Virus record (IMG/VR): IMGVR_UViG_3300033148_002399
Span: 1-36,994 of that record
Length of the DNA stretch: 36,994 nucleotides
DNA from: a virus
Direction: 5' to 3' (one strand)
Below, in pieces: positions 14,277-24,000 of the stretch. A program made the translations under genes and the position numbers. Position 1 is the stretch's first letter. Each line of letters begins with the position of its first letter. The notes under the pieces are model-generated. The model searched no databases. It saw only the letters and a list, made by a program, of their open reading frames with translations, and was not told the origin of the DNA.

Positions 14277-15176
14277 ATGAGTTATTCCATACCCGAAAAT
14301 CATGTGCAGCAGTTTAAAGCGAACCTTCGCCTGTTATCACAACAAAAATCTTCCCGCTTACGCCGTACCGTCCGTGACGATGGTGACATTGTAGGTGACC
14401 GCGTGCATTTTGACCGTTTAGCGGCTTCTGAAGCACAACGCATTACTGACCGTCATTCTGATACTCCGTTGAACAACAGTGATCACTCACGCCGTTCCGC
14501 GTTTATGTATGACTATGACTGGGCTGAATTAGTTGATAAGCCTGACCGCTTAAAGACGTTATATTCTCCTGATAACTACTACGCCATGAATGGCCGCGCA
14601 GCATTAGGTCGTGCTCAAGATGATGAGATTATCTCAGCTTTAGGTGGCAACGCTTATGGCGGTAAAGATGGCTCAACAACAATCGCATTTAAAGCAGCTC
14701 AAGTGGTTGCTGTAGATGATCACACGTATGACTCTGCTTCTGGTAACGCAGGCATGAGTATCACTAAATTAATGGTGGCTCGTGACATTATCTATGGTGC
14801 TGATGTTGATGAAGACCAAAAACTTTATTGTGCATTGACACAGAAAGCATTGTCTTCACTTCTTTCAGGTGACAGCTATCGTGCTGCAAACATCGACTTC
14901 GCGGCAGTTAAGGCTCTCGTGAATGGCGAAATCAATACTTTATTGGGTATTGAGTTTGTTCGCATTGAACGCCTTATCGCTGACGCTAACACTCACCGCG
15001 AGTGCTTTGTGTACACTGAGACTGGCATTGGTGCTGGCACACCAGCTGACATTACAGTGGATATTGGCCCTCGTCGTGATAAGCGTAACTCAACACAGAT
15101 TTACGCAATGATGAGTTGTGGTGCTGTTCGTGTTGAAGATGAGCACGTAGTTAAGATTCTTTGCGCTAGCAACTAA
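14277..15176 (+). CDS. Major capsid protein
   Basis: The protein has 299 residues, with ATG 14277 after TTTTTTGGAGAC. The pattern 'V.QFKANLRLLSQQKSSRLR..V' at the N-terminus, DRLAASEAQRITDRHSDTPLN, YDYDWAELVDKPDRLKTL near residues 79-95, and GRAALGRAQDDEIISAL near 105-121 match the phage capsid family of short-tailed phages (HK97 fold, Phage_capsid_2 type). It is shorter than T7 gp10A but normal for this family. It has its own promoter and leader and sits after the scaffold and before a decoration-like protein. Its expression is expected to be the highest in the genome. Confidence 0.88.
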   Translation: MSYSIPENHVQQFKANLRLLSQQKSSRLRRTVRDDGDIVGDRVHFDRLAASEAQRITDRHSDTPLNNSDHSRRSAFMYDYDWAELVDKPDRLKTLYSPDNYYAMNGRAALGRAQDDEIISALGGNAYGGKDGSTTIAFKAAQVVAVDDHTYDSASGNAGMSITKLMVARDIIYGADVDEDQKLYCALTQKALSSLLSGDSYRAANIDFAAVKALVNGEINTLLGIEFVRIERLIADANTHRECFVYTETGIGAGTPADITVDIGPRRDKRNSTQIYAMMSCGAVRVEDEHVVKILCASN

Positions 15177-15183
15177 TCTGGTT

Positions 15184-15201
15184 CCCGGTGTAAGAGCCGG
15201 G
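15184..15201 (+). other. Hairpin after the capsid gene
   Basis: CCCGG (15184-15188) and CCGGG (15197-15201) form a 5-bp stem with an 8-base loop. Outer bases GGTT and AACC may extend it, and CTTTTT follows some ten bases later. It could be a leaky terminator or an mRNA 3' stabiliser that sets the capsid-to-decoration ratio. Confidence 0.4.
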
Positions 15202-15230
15202 TACTTTGAACCCTTTTTAGGAGAATTATC

Positions 15231-15713
15231 ATGGCAGTAGTAGATCAAGATTCCACCCAAATCGCTAACGAGTCAGCAACACCGCCCGTTAAAAACGATT
15301 CGTGTGATGACCGTGGCCGCTTACGTGTAAAGCGTTTCGACCTTGTACAAAGTGGCGCTGGTGATGCAACCAGTATCCAATCAGTTTTTAAGATTCCACC
15401 CGGTAAAGTGAATATTCACTTAGCCTTATCTCGCATTGCGTTCAGTGCCTTTGGTGCTTCTCGTGTGCTTGATATTGGTCATAGTGGCTACACTGAGCCA
15501 GATGGTGACGTAATTGCAGCAGCAGATGCGGCATTCGCAAATGATATTGATGTATCAGGTGCGGGTAATGCAAATCCAACAGGCGTTGTTGGTGGTGATG
15601 AAATCTTCCAAGTTAATTCAAAAAATGGAACGACTATCATCTGCACTGTAGCTGGCGGCACTATCCCGGATGCAGCAACCTTAGACGGTTGTTTCTATAT
15701 CTCGCAAGACTAA
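15231..15713 (+). CDS. Head decoration-like structural protein
   Basis: The protein has 160 residues, with ATG 15231 after TTTTTAGGAG. It is beta-rich with a distinct SRIAFSAFGASRVLDIGHSGYT stretch (about residues 66-87), then an Asp/Ala-rich segment and IICTVAGGTIPDAATLDGCF near the end. It shares the capsid transcription unit and lies between the capsid and a strong terminator, the usual place of capsid-stabilising or decoration proteins. The role is inferred from position. Confidence 0.6.
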   Translation: MAVVDQDSTQIANESATPPVKNDSCDDRGRLRVKRFDLVQSGAGDATSIQSVFKIPPGKVNIHLALSRIAFSAFGASRVLDIGHSGYTEPDGDVIAAADAAFANDIDVSGAGNANPTGVVGGDEIFQVNSKNGTTIICTVAGGTIPDAATLDGCFYISQD

Positions 15714-15743
15714 GGGTTCTCCGATTCTTGTCTGCAAGGTGGA

Positions 15744-15778
15744 GGGTAGTAGGGAGTAAGCCCCTTCTACCCTTTTTT
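15744..15778 (+). terminator. Intrinsic terminator after the capsid unit
   Basis: GGGTAGTAGGG pairs with CCCTTCTACCC: ten base pairs with one T-T mismatch around a short loop. Six T follow directly (15773-15778). It ends the unit started by the promoter at 14038. The tail genes that follow must be read by read-through or from a promoter I do not see. Confidence 0.85.
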
Positions 15779-15795
15779 AAATTTGGGAGAGTGAT

Positions 15796-16407
15796 ATGGC
15801 CTCTGATAGTGAAGTTTCAATCTGCAATGGTGCATTACTGTTGCTCGGTGCCGACCCAATAGGCTCAATAGATAGCCCTGAAACCGATAAAGAACAAATC
15901 TGTGCTCAGATGTACCACAGCACTCGTAATACCGCGTTACAAGCCTACCCATGGAATTTTGCTGTAAAGCGTGCAACCCTCACCAAAGATGCCGCAGCAC
16001 CCGATTATGGGTTTGCCTATCAATATGATTTACCTAATAACCCCTATTGCCTTCGTGTATTAAGATGCCATGAACCTGAGATTGTCTTTCGTGTTGAAGG
16101 TCGTAAGCTATTATCTGATAACAGTGCGATTAAGATTAAATACATTGCCCGGATAACCTCTGTGGCTGAAATGAGCGCTATGTTCCGTGAAGCCTTCGAA
16201 CATTTACTGGCTTGGAAGATGTGCTATGCCGTTACGGGCTCAACATCATTACGAAAAGATTTAATGGTTTCATATAAGGAAATCCTGATTGATGCTGAAG
16301 ACATTGATACTCAGGAAGGTGTGAATGATCCAAATGAAGAATATGGTGAGTTCAATGATTTATTAGATGTTCGAATTGGTGGCGGCGTAGGCCGTAGTCA
16401 TACCTAA
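15796..16407 (+). CDS. Tail tubular protein A (T7 gp11-like)
   Basis: The protein has 203 residues (T7 gp11 has 196), with ATG 15796 after GGGAGAG. The family signature is clear: VSICNGALLLLGADPIGSI at the N-terminus, Y-STRNTALQAYPWNFA (about 39-54), LPNNPYCLRVL, and MFREAFEHLLAWKM. The protein forms the adaptor ring between portal and nozzle. Its stop overlaps the start of tail tubular protein B (TAATGG). Confidence 0.92.
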   Translation: MASDSEVSICNGALLLLGADPIGSIDSPETDKEQICAQMYHSTRNTALQAYPWNFAVKRATLTKDAAAPDYGFAYQYDLPNNPYCLRVLRCHEPEIVFRVEGRKLLSDNSAIKIKYIARITSVAEMSAMFREAFEHLLAWKMCYAVTGSTSLRKDLMVSYKEILIDAEDIDTQEGVNDPNEEYGEFNDLLDVRIGGGVGRSHT

Positions 16408-18656
16408 TGGCCAGAGTCGCACCCATACAGAACAGCCTTGTCGGGGGTGAAATATCCCCCCGTCTTTATGGTCGAAGTGATACCGAGAAGTATCATGCAG
16501 CTGCTAAAGCGGTAGCGAATGCGATTGTTGCCCCCCATGGGGGTGCTTACAGTAGACCCGGCTTCTCATTTGTTCACGAAACGAAAGATTCTACTAAATT
16601 CTCCCGTTTAATTGATTTCGAATTTTCAGATCAGCACGCTTACGCCATTGAAATGGGAGAGGGTTACTTCCGCTTCTATAGGGATGGCGGCATTATTGTT
16701 GATGGCAGCAGCGTTATTGTTGAGGTTGCCAATACTTACCTAGAAGCTGATTTGCGTGATATTCAGTACGCTCAAACAGCCGATCTTATTTATTTGGTGC
16801 ATCCAGATTACCCGGTGAAAGTATTATCTCGATTCAGTCATATTAGCTGGACGTTCACAGATGTTGCTTTTGTCGATGGTCCTTATAACCCAAGAAATTA
16901 TGATGGCACCTTTATTCTGACTACTACCGGCACATATACTGTGGGTGGTACTTGTACAATTACAGCTACCGGGACTGGATTCACTCCATTCACCGCTGCA
17001 AATGTGGGTGAGCCCATCCGATTACAGGATGAGGCTGACACTTCAAAGTTCTTCTGGGCTGAGATTGTGGGCTTTACCAGCTCCACCATTGTTACTGCTA
17101 CCGTCAAAGTCGCTGTTCCAACAGAATTACAGGCCAAGCCATCGTATAAGTGGAATATGGATGCGTTTACCGCAGCAAATGGATACCCAGCCACCGTGGG
17201 CTTGTCGGGTCAGCGTGTATGGTTTGGTGCAACAACAGCAAAACCTCAAACATTCTGGGGCTCTGTGCTTGCTGATCTCAATACGTTCTCATTGGGTACT
17301 GATGCAGATTTATCTATCGTTTTTACATTGGCAGCTAAGAAGCCTCACAAAATCCAATGGATAGCTGGCTTAGGTCGTGGCTTAATGGTTGGGACTCGTG
17401 GTGGTGAGTGGAATATTCACGGTGGCGGAAGCCCTATTACCCCAACAAACATTCAGGCAGACCCAGAAACATCACGCGGATCAGACAGAATCCAGCCTAT
17501 TGAAGCCGGTTATGCTTTGTTAATGGTGCAGAAGTTTGGCCATAAGCTGCGCGAACTGAAAACAGACTTCGAAACCTCTGGCTACATTGCGCCTGATTTA
17601 ACGATTATGGCTGAACACCTCGCTAGAACATCAAAGATTGTCGATATTGCTTACCAAGCAGAACGTGAGTCTGTTGTCTGGGCTATTTTAGATGATGGCA
17701 GCTTGATTGGTATGACGTATGAGCCAGAGCAGAAGGTAGTCGCATGGCATCATCACGATACTCAAGGCACCTTTGAAGCAATCACCTCTATTCCCGGCAC
17801 TGATGCTGATGACGTTTATGTGGTTGTGAATAGAACAATTAATGGCACAACCAAACGATTCGTTGAGCTAATGATGCCAACTGTATTCGATGGCATCCAC
17901 AATGCCTTTTATGTGGATTCTGGTCTGACTTATACCGGCCCCGTTTATACTGTTACTGCTATTTCTGTTGCTAATCCTTGTGTTGTTCGTATTGATATTG
18001 GCTCTGAAGCCTACTCATTTACAGGTGATGGCGATCAATCATTGCAATTCTCTGATGTAGAGGGAATGACTGAAGTAAATGGTGATACTTACACCATTCA
18101 ATCTTCATCTTTAGTGGGTGGCACTGTTTATGATGTGACATTGAACCTAGATTCAACTGAATATACCGCTTATACCAGCGGTGGCGCTGCCCAATATGGC
18201 ATTAAAACTGTGACTGGCATGACTCACCTTGAAGGAATGGAGGTGGTCATCTTGGCTGATGGTGGCGTTGAAGATACTCAGGACGTGAGTTCTGGGTCCG
18301 TGACATTAAGCGAGCCTGCTGCCGTAGTTCATGTAGGCTTGAGTTATACGCCTAAGATTGAGTTCCTAGAGCCTGATTCTGGGGCTCAGAATGGCACCTC
18401 CATGGGTAAGATAAAGCGATATAACAACATTAAGGTATTATTATCTGAGTCAGCTGGGTGTAAAATCAACGATCAAGAAATCCCATTCCGTAGAATTAAC
18501 GATGAAATGGGCAAGCCGGTTGAATTATTTAGCGGCATCAAAAGTGTGGAGAACTTGGGATGGGACAGAGAAGCGTTAGTAACAATAGAGCAGCCCCAAC
18601 CATTGCCAATGAACGTATTGATGATGACTGGAACCCTAACGACAAGCGACTCCTAA
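16407..18656 (+). CDS. Tail tubular protein B / nozzle protein (T7 gp12-like)
   Basis: The protein has 749 residues (T7 gp12 has 794). The N-terminus reads QNSLVGGEISPRLYGRSD, then AIVAPHGGAYSRPGF, the opening signature of nozzle proteins ('GE.SP.l.gR.d ... GG..rRpG'). The rest is beta-rich, with a propeller-like middle and inserted Thr-rich strands (about 165-260). It forms the hexameric tail nozzle that touches the fibres. Its last 97 bases overlap the next gene in another frame. Confidence 0.88.
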   Translation: MARVAPIQNSLVGGEISPRLYGRSDTEKYHAAAKAVANAIVAPHGGAYSRPGFSFVHETKDSTKFSRLIDFEFSDQHAYAIEMGEGYFRFYRDGGIIVDGSSVIVEVANTYLEADLRDIQYAQTADLIYLVHPDYPVKVLSRFSHISWTFTDVAFVDGPYNPRNYDGTFILTTTGTYTVGGTCTITATGTGFTPFTAANVGEPIRLQDEADTSKFFWAEIVGFTSSTIVTATVKVAVPTELQAKPSYKWNMDAFTAANGYPATVGLSGQRVWFGATTAKPQTFWGSVLADLNTFSLGTDADLSIVFTLAAKKPHKIQWIAGLGRGLMVGTRGGEWNIHGGGSPITPTNIQADPETSRGSDRIQPIEAGYALLMVQKFGHKLRELKTDFETSGYIAPDLTIMAEHLARTSKIVDIAYQAERESVVWAILDDGSLIGMTYEPEQKVVAWHHHDTQGTFEAITSIPGTDADDVYVVVNRTINGTTKRFVELMMPTVFDGIHNAFYVDSGLTYTGPVYTVTAISVANPCVVRIDIGSEAYSFTGDGDQSLQFSDVEGMTEVNGDTYTIQSSSLVGGTVYDVTLNLDSTEYTAYTSGGAAQYGIKTVTGMTHLEGMEVVILADGGVEDTQDVSSGSVTLSEPAAVVHVGLSYTPKIEFLEPDSGAQNGTSMGKIKRYNNIKVLLSESAGCKINDQEIPFRRINDEMGKPVELFSGIKSVENLGWDREALVTIEQPQPLPMNVLMMTGTLTTSDS

Positions 18657-19108
18657 GACGTTATCAGTACGGTGACGAGAAGTTGTTAATAGGCGTTATG
18701 GGTATTCGGGGCGAACAAGCCTGTGCAATAACCAACGATATTAAATTTAATGTGGAAATGGGAACGAGTTATACGCTTATTGTTGATAACACCATTCTTG
18801 CGATTGCCGGCGTATTAGTTGTAAGGGCCGGGGTTGGTGAATTGTGGAGCATAGGCACCAGCGAGATAGTTAGAAACCCGAAGTTTTACCTTAAAGCCTC
18901 AAGATGGGGTATCGAGGACGGTTTTGAGCAACTAGGGTTAAGAAGACTACAAACAGTTTGCGGGCGAGAAGATTCTATTTCCTACAACTGGCAAAAGAGA
19001 CTAGGCTTTGAGTTTGAAGGTATAATGAAATCATATAATGACGATGGCACCGATGCTGTCAGGATGGCTATGACATGTGGACAAAGAAAGACACCGGCTA
19101 CAGCTTAA
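18560..19108 (+). CDS. GNAT-like internal virion protein (T7 gp13-like position)
   Basis: The protein has 182 residues, with ATG 18560 after GGAGAAC. Residues about 35-165 follow the GNAT acetyltransferase pattern: strands around EQACAITNDIKF, AIAGVLVVRAGVGELWSIG, a helix EDGFEQLGLRRLQTVCGRE, then YNWQKRLGFEFEGIMKSY. T7 gp13 occupies the same position and is also GNAT-like; it is needed for morphogenesis rather than known catalysis. Both the fold and the position point to an internal or assembly protein. A true enzyme is not excluded. Confidence 0.78.
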   Translation: MGQRSVSNNRAAPTIANERIDDDWNPNDKRLLRRYQYGDEKLLIGVMGIRGEQACAITNDIKFNVEMGTSYTLIVDNTILAIAGVLVVRAGVGELWSIGTSEIVRNPKFYLKASRWGIEDGFEQLGLRRLQTVCGREDSISYNWQKRLGFEFEGIMKSYNDDGTDAVRMAMTCGQRKTPATA

Positions 19109-19530
19109 CCGCTCTGGGCTCAATGTTTGAAGAGTATGGGGTGGTTAGTGCGTCTGAAAGCATGACTCAGATCAATCAATCTAATGTTGAGTCACGCATG
19201 GCTGATGTTAAGCAATTAACCAAATCAATGAGTGATAATGTAAAAACGCTTATTCGTGGTTCACGTCGAGCATCAGGCAAACTCAAGCTGGCTGTTGCTG
19301 CTAGTAATTTGGTAATGGAAGGCTCACCTTTAATGGCTGCTGAAGAATTATACCAGCGTGGCTCTGAAGATGTTAAGGCAGTACAGGAGAAGGCTAGATT
19401 CCAGTTTGCCGGTATCCAGAAGCGTATTGAGATGGATTACATGAAAACCATATCTGAGCTAAAAGGTCAACAAACAGCAGCGATTGGCCGCACTATTAGC
19501 ACGATTGGCGGCTACTACGGGGGCAAATAA
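19075..19530 (+). CDS. Internal virion protein (T7 gp14-like position)
   Basis: The protein has 151 residues; ATG 19075 lies inside the end of the GNAT-like gene. An N-terminal helical segment (SLTALGSMFEEYGVVSA) is followed by a central Gly/Ser/Ala-rich part (RRASGKLKLAVAASNLVMEGSP) and a long C-terminal helix ending in Gly/Tyr. The size, amphipathic helices and position agree with gp14-type ejection proteins that form a pore in the outer membrane. The assignment rests mostly on context. Confidence 0.65.
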   Translation: MWTKKDTGYSLTALGSMFEEYGVVSASESMTQINQSNVESRMADVKQLTKSMSDNVKTLIRGSRRASGKLKLAVAASNLVMEGSPLMAAEELYQRGSEDVKAVQEKARFQFAGIQKRIEMDYMKTISELKGQQTAAIGRTISTIGGYYGGK

Positions 19531-21026
19531 TGGAATTAAAGATACCAGAACGCCGAGTAATGCAGGTTGAGCAAGCAGGCCAACCCGTATTTGACCCTCA
19601 TTCATTGCAGGCTGAGCACATTGGAATGCAAAAAGCAGGCAGGCAGCTTGCCCAAGTCGGCACCGCTATCTCAGATAAAGCATTGCAAGCCGAGCGTGTT
19701 GCCAAGAGCGTTTCTTCTGTTAATGAATACCGGCTTGAAATGGATCAGTTTGTTCAAGAGCGTGGCCAGAGAGCGGGTGATTATGCGTCATTTGAAACCG
19801 ATTTCTCTGATAAGCAAAAAGAACTCTTCGATAAAACCATAGATAGTATTGACGATGAGACAGTGAAAGCCTCTGTTTCAACAAAGCTCGGCCAGCTTGG
19901 CACAGATTACCAGCTCAAAGTTCGCCACTCTGCTCGTAAGCAACAAATCGGTTTCGCGCAAATATCTACAACAAAAGCATTAAGCACGCTGTCACGGGCT
20001 GCTGTTGAGTCAGGCACCGATTATGACCTTGACACTTCGCTCAATGAAATGCGGTCGCTAATCGAAGTTCAGACTAATGCGGGTATTTATACCCCAGAAA
20101 CAGCAAATAGATTGCTCGCTGATACTCGGAACGATGTTTATACGTCACGCATAAAGCGAGATATGGCAGCCGATCCAGAGCAGACCTACCATGATTTGCT
20201 TGATGAAGATTATTACCCCGAGCTTCCTGAAGACAAACGTGCAACTCTGACCGAGACAGCCCGTAAGCGAATGGAAACAAAGGCCAAGGCTGACGCTCGA
20301 AAGCTAAAGAAAACTCATACCGAAGAAGATAGATTGCTGAAAATTCGACAAGATAAAACATCTGGCTTTGGGTATAGCTTATTACAAGAAAATGAGCTTG
20401 ATGAAGAATGGCTTGAAACTATGCGTGAGAACCGCAGTCTGAAGGCTTCTGACTACACAAAGCTAAAGGATTCTCTGAACAACGCACTCAAAAAAGGTGG
20501 CGTAACAGATCCCAGCGTTTATTATGCGGCCATGAATCAGGTTTATGGTGGGGCTGTCACGATTGATATGCTCTATCGACAGGTGGGTGAAGGACTAACT
20601 TACGATGATGTGAAGGAATTACAAACCATCCTCCAAGAAGGTAAGCCGATATTTAAAACAAAAGAATATCAAGAGGCTCGCAGTTTTGTTCGTGAATCAA
20701 TGGGCATCACCGGCTTCGGCTTTATGAAAGAGTCTGATGGGCCAAAGGTTGCCAGTGCATCACGCGAACTTTATGAGCGAGTTAAGAACGGCTCAAACCC
20801 GATGACTGCGGCTGATGACATTATTGGCCGATACAATAAACGCCAGCAAGGATTGCCAAGTACCCGCGCATATCCTGATATTCCAAAGGTTGATTTACTG
20901 AAAATGTTGCGTGGTGGTATGATTACTACGCAACAGTACAACACTGAAGTCGGATTAATTGAAAAAGAAGCCAAGCGTGCTGCATATAAAGCCGCTGAAG
21001 CTGCAAAACAAAAGGTTACTGAGTAA
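19530..21026 (+). CDS. Internal virion / ejection protein (T7 gp15-like position)
   Basis: The protein has 498 residues (T7 gp15 has 747), almost all helical, with many charged coiled stretches. Regions include EQAGQPVFDPHSLQAEHIGMQKAGRQLAQVG-type opening residues, a Met/Glu-rich body, and a Lys/Ala-rich C-terminal helix (EKEAKRAAYKAAEAAKQK). Such proteins form the periplasmic part of the DNA ejection conduit. Assignment is from composition and order; it overlaps both neighbours by one base. Confidence 0.7.
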   Translation: MELKIPERRVMQVEQAGQPVFDPHSLQAEHIGMQKAGRQLAQVGTAISDKALQAERVAKSVSSVNEYRLEMDQFVQERGQRAGDYASFETDFSDKQKELFDKTIDSIDDETVKASVSTKLGQLGTDYQLKVRHSARKQQIGFAQISTTKALSTLSRAAVESGTDYDLDTSLNEMRSLIEVQTNAGIYTPETANRLLADTRNDVYTSRIKRDMAADPEQTYHDLLDEDYYPELPEDKRATLTETARKRMETKAKADARKLKKTHTEEDRLLKIRQDKTSGFGYSLLQENELDEEWLETMRENRSLKASDYTKLKDSLNNALKKGGVTDPSVYYAAMNQVYGGAVTIDMLYRQVGEGLTYDDVKELQTILQEGKPIFKTKEYQEARSFVRESMGITGFGFMKESDGPKVASASRELYERVKNGSNPMTAADDIIGRYNKRQQGLPSTRAYPDIPKVDLLKMLRGGMITTQQYNTEVGLIEKEAKRAAYKAAEAAKQKVTE

Positions 21027-24000
21027 TGAGCGAAACCTTATTCCATGACAAGTATTCTGAACGTGCATTGTTGAACTCGCCTGCTGTTAAGGATTCACAA
21101 GAAGCACCTGTCTATCCTGAGTTGTCCGATCAGAAAGCTATGCGACAAAAAGCTTCTGAGTGGTATGGCCAAGCTGATGCCCTCACCTCACCTGATGAAG
21201 ACCCGGAACACGAAGAAAAGATCAGAGCTATGGGGCCAGCCCCTACCGATGCTTTTGGTTTTGCTGTTGATAACAACGGTGAGCGATTACCTGATAGAAA
21301 CGCAGGTATGAGCCAGCAAGAACGCCTTAGCACCTTATCTACCGTTAAACCCAGCGAAGTTGAACCTCAGAATGTGCAATATGCAATGGATAACCATGCA
21401 AAAAGCAAAAAGGCAGCTTATCGTGATGGTGTAATGACAGATTTGATGGGTGCTCAAATGGAGAAAGATCCCATTTCTGGTGTATGGCGGCCTCCTGTTC
21501 CTGATTACGGTAAAGTGTTTGCAGCAGACAAAGTGAAAAAAGGCGAGCCCCTACTGTCTAAAGAAGAAATTGAGGCAATGCCAGCATGGTTCGATAGAGC
21601 ATTAAGCCAAGTAGCCGGTGGCGGTATTGATGCCATGGTGAATATTGGTAGAACAATGGCTATGGGTGCTGCTTATAGTCTGGGAAAATTCGGCACCAAA
21701 GAAAGCAGAGAGAAAAATGAAAAGATATTCAACCAGCTTAATGATCCGAATGTAGATTCTTACGAATTGCTCGGTGGCTTGGGTCAAGACATTAAAATTG
21801 ACCATGATGGCACGCTGTCAGGTGGCTTAGTTCGTGGCTTTTCACAGTTCCTTCTCCCGTTTACTGCTGCATTAAGAGCGACTAGCGCCATAACTAAAGG
21901 GCATGGGTTATTGCGTGCTGGTGCTGCTGGATTCGCTACTGACTACACCTCATCCCAAGCCTCAGACGGTAATCTCGCTGATTTATTCTTGATGTTGGGT
22001 GCAGATAATGACGCTCTGAAGTTTATGTCAGCAAGCCGGGCATCCACACAAGCTGAAGCAAAACTTAAAATTGCTATTGAAGGCGGCATCATTGGTGAAG
22101 GTATTGGCCTCACCATGAAAGGTGGTGGCTGGCTACTGACGAAAACCAAGGATAAAAAACTATTAAAAGCAACCGCTGACTTCCTGATTGATTTGTCAAA
22201 AGCGGCCCGTCGAACCAATGAAGTGCAAGTCGCAGCTATAGAGAGTGATGCCAGTGAAATTATTAGTAATCATTTGCTTGAGCAATATGACGTTCAACGT
22301 GCAGCCACCCCCCCTACCCCAGCCGATGCTCCACGTGGAACAGCCGGTGAACCGGGTGAGATTCCCGTGGGAAAAGAGGGAGAGCAAAAACCAGAAGACG
22401 GTGCGCCACCCAAGCCAGATGAAAAGAAACAAGAGCAACAACCACCAGCACCAACTTACACGCCCAGCCCAGAAGTTAGGGAGGCGTATGCTCAGTTTGC
22501 GCTTGCCAAGATACTCAAGGATGACATGACACCTGATGAGTGGATGAAGTCCATGAAGGGCAAAGGCAACCCTGAATTACTAAAACAATCTTACACTCAC
22601 GCTAAGAAATACATTGATAACGATGGCAGGGCTCAGGCTTATTACCATCGTACTGAACGTGCCGTGATTGAAACACCTGACACAAAGAAAGGCCGTACTG
22701 CTGAACAATGGTTACAAGAAATCGAAGGTGCCAGCCAAGGCAAAGGTCAAATGGGTAAACTCCCTGCTGATGTTCGACCTAATGCGACTGATATGAAGTG
22801 GTTGGGTGTCGATACTTTCCTTAAAGAAAATAAAGGCAAGAAAGTCACTAAAGACCAGCTTATTGAGCACATCAGATCCAGTCGTGTTGAGATTATGGAT
22901 ATTGATAAGGGTGCCGGTGAAGGTGCTGCTGATGTTGAGTCTGACGAGTTCATGGAAGCGTTAAATGATGCTGAATATGACCGCCTACCTACCCGCGATA
23001 ATGAGCCCGAAATTGATCCAGATGAATTTGAGAGCTATGTCGAACAGGAAAAAGAATATCATCTTGACGAAAATAAGGATGAATGGTCTGAAGGGTTCCG
23101 TGGAGAATTAGAAGACGAATACACTGATGAGCATGGAGAAATTAATGAAGAAGGTCTGGAAGATGCAATAAATAGCGCGGTTGATGATCGGGCAGAAGAA
23201 TATGCTCGTGGCTCAGCAGAAGAATCAGCCCCACAAAAAGTCACTTTCTCTGATCCTGATGGAAACTTTGAGTACACCGCTATAGGGCGTGATGATTACG
23301 GTTGGACGGTACGCGATCCGAGTGGTGATTTAGTTGGAAATAATGATATTTATGATATTGATGGCATTGATGATTTGATACGAGATCACTCAAGAGAATG
23401 GGATAATTACGATTCTAGTGCCGCACACGAAGAAGCTCTTGAAAATACAGGCAGAAGCGGTGGTGGCACACGTCACGAAGATTACAACCTTGAAGGCCCG
23501 TATTTAGATTACAACGAAGTTCTCCTGACTATGCCTAAACTCAATTACGGCACCGTAGAGTCAGGCCACTTCGATGAAGAAAATGTAATTGTTCATACTC
23601 GCTTCAATACCCGCACCGATAAGTCTGGTGCTGAGCTAATGTTCATCGAGGAAGTTCAGAGTGATTATGCGAAGATTGGCCGTAAGCAAGGGTTTGAGTC
23701 ACAAAAGCTCACTGACCCAGAAGAGATTGCTAAATCTGAAGAAGCAAGAACTACACAAATAAATCAGAAAAAAATGGCAAGCGCGGGATTGCGTGATGCT
23801 AAAAAAGAGCTTGAAGAATTGAAGCTGCTTAAATCAGTCGATGAAGATCAGGTGCTTGATAGTGAAATAAATGCAGTTCAAGAGCGTATCGCCTTCCTTG
23901 ATGATGAGTTGGAAACGATAGAAAAAGGCTTAAAGAAAACAAAAGTTGAGGTTGGCACTAGCCAAGTACCTGATGCTCCAGTTCAGAAAACTCAAGAGTG

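Noticed and set aside
16945-17364. Second plus-strand open frame of 139 codons inside tail tubular protein B
   Set aside because: No ribosome site, Leu/Ser/Pro-biased product, and the host frame is clearly the nozzle protein.
23059-23277. Minus-strand Ser-rich open frame within the giant ejection protein
   Set aside because: Its composition is what the complement of the acidic Asp/Glu-rich region gives; there is no start signal.
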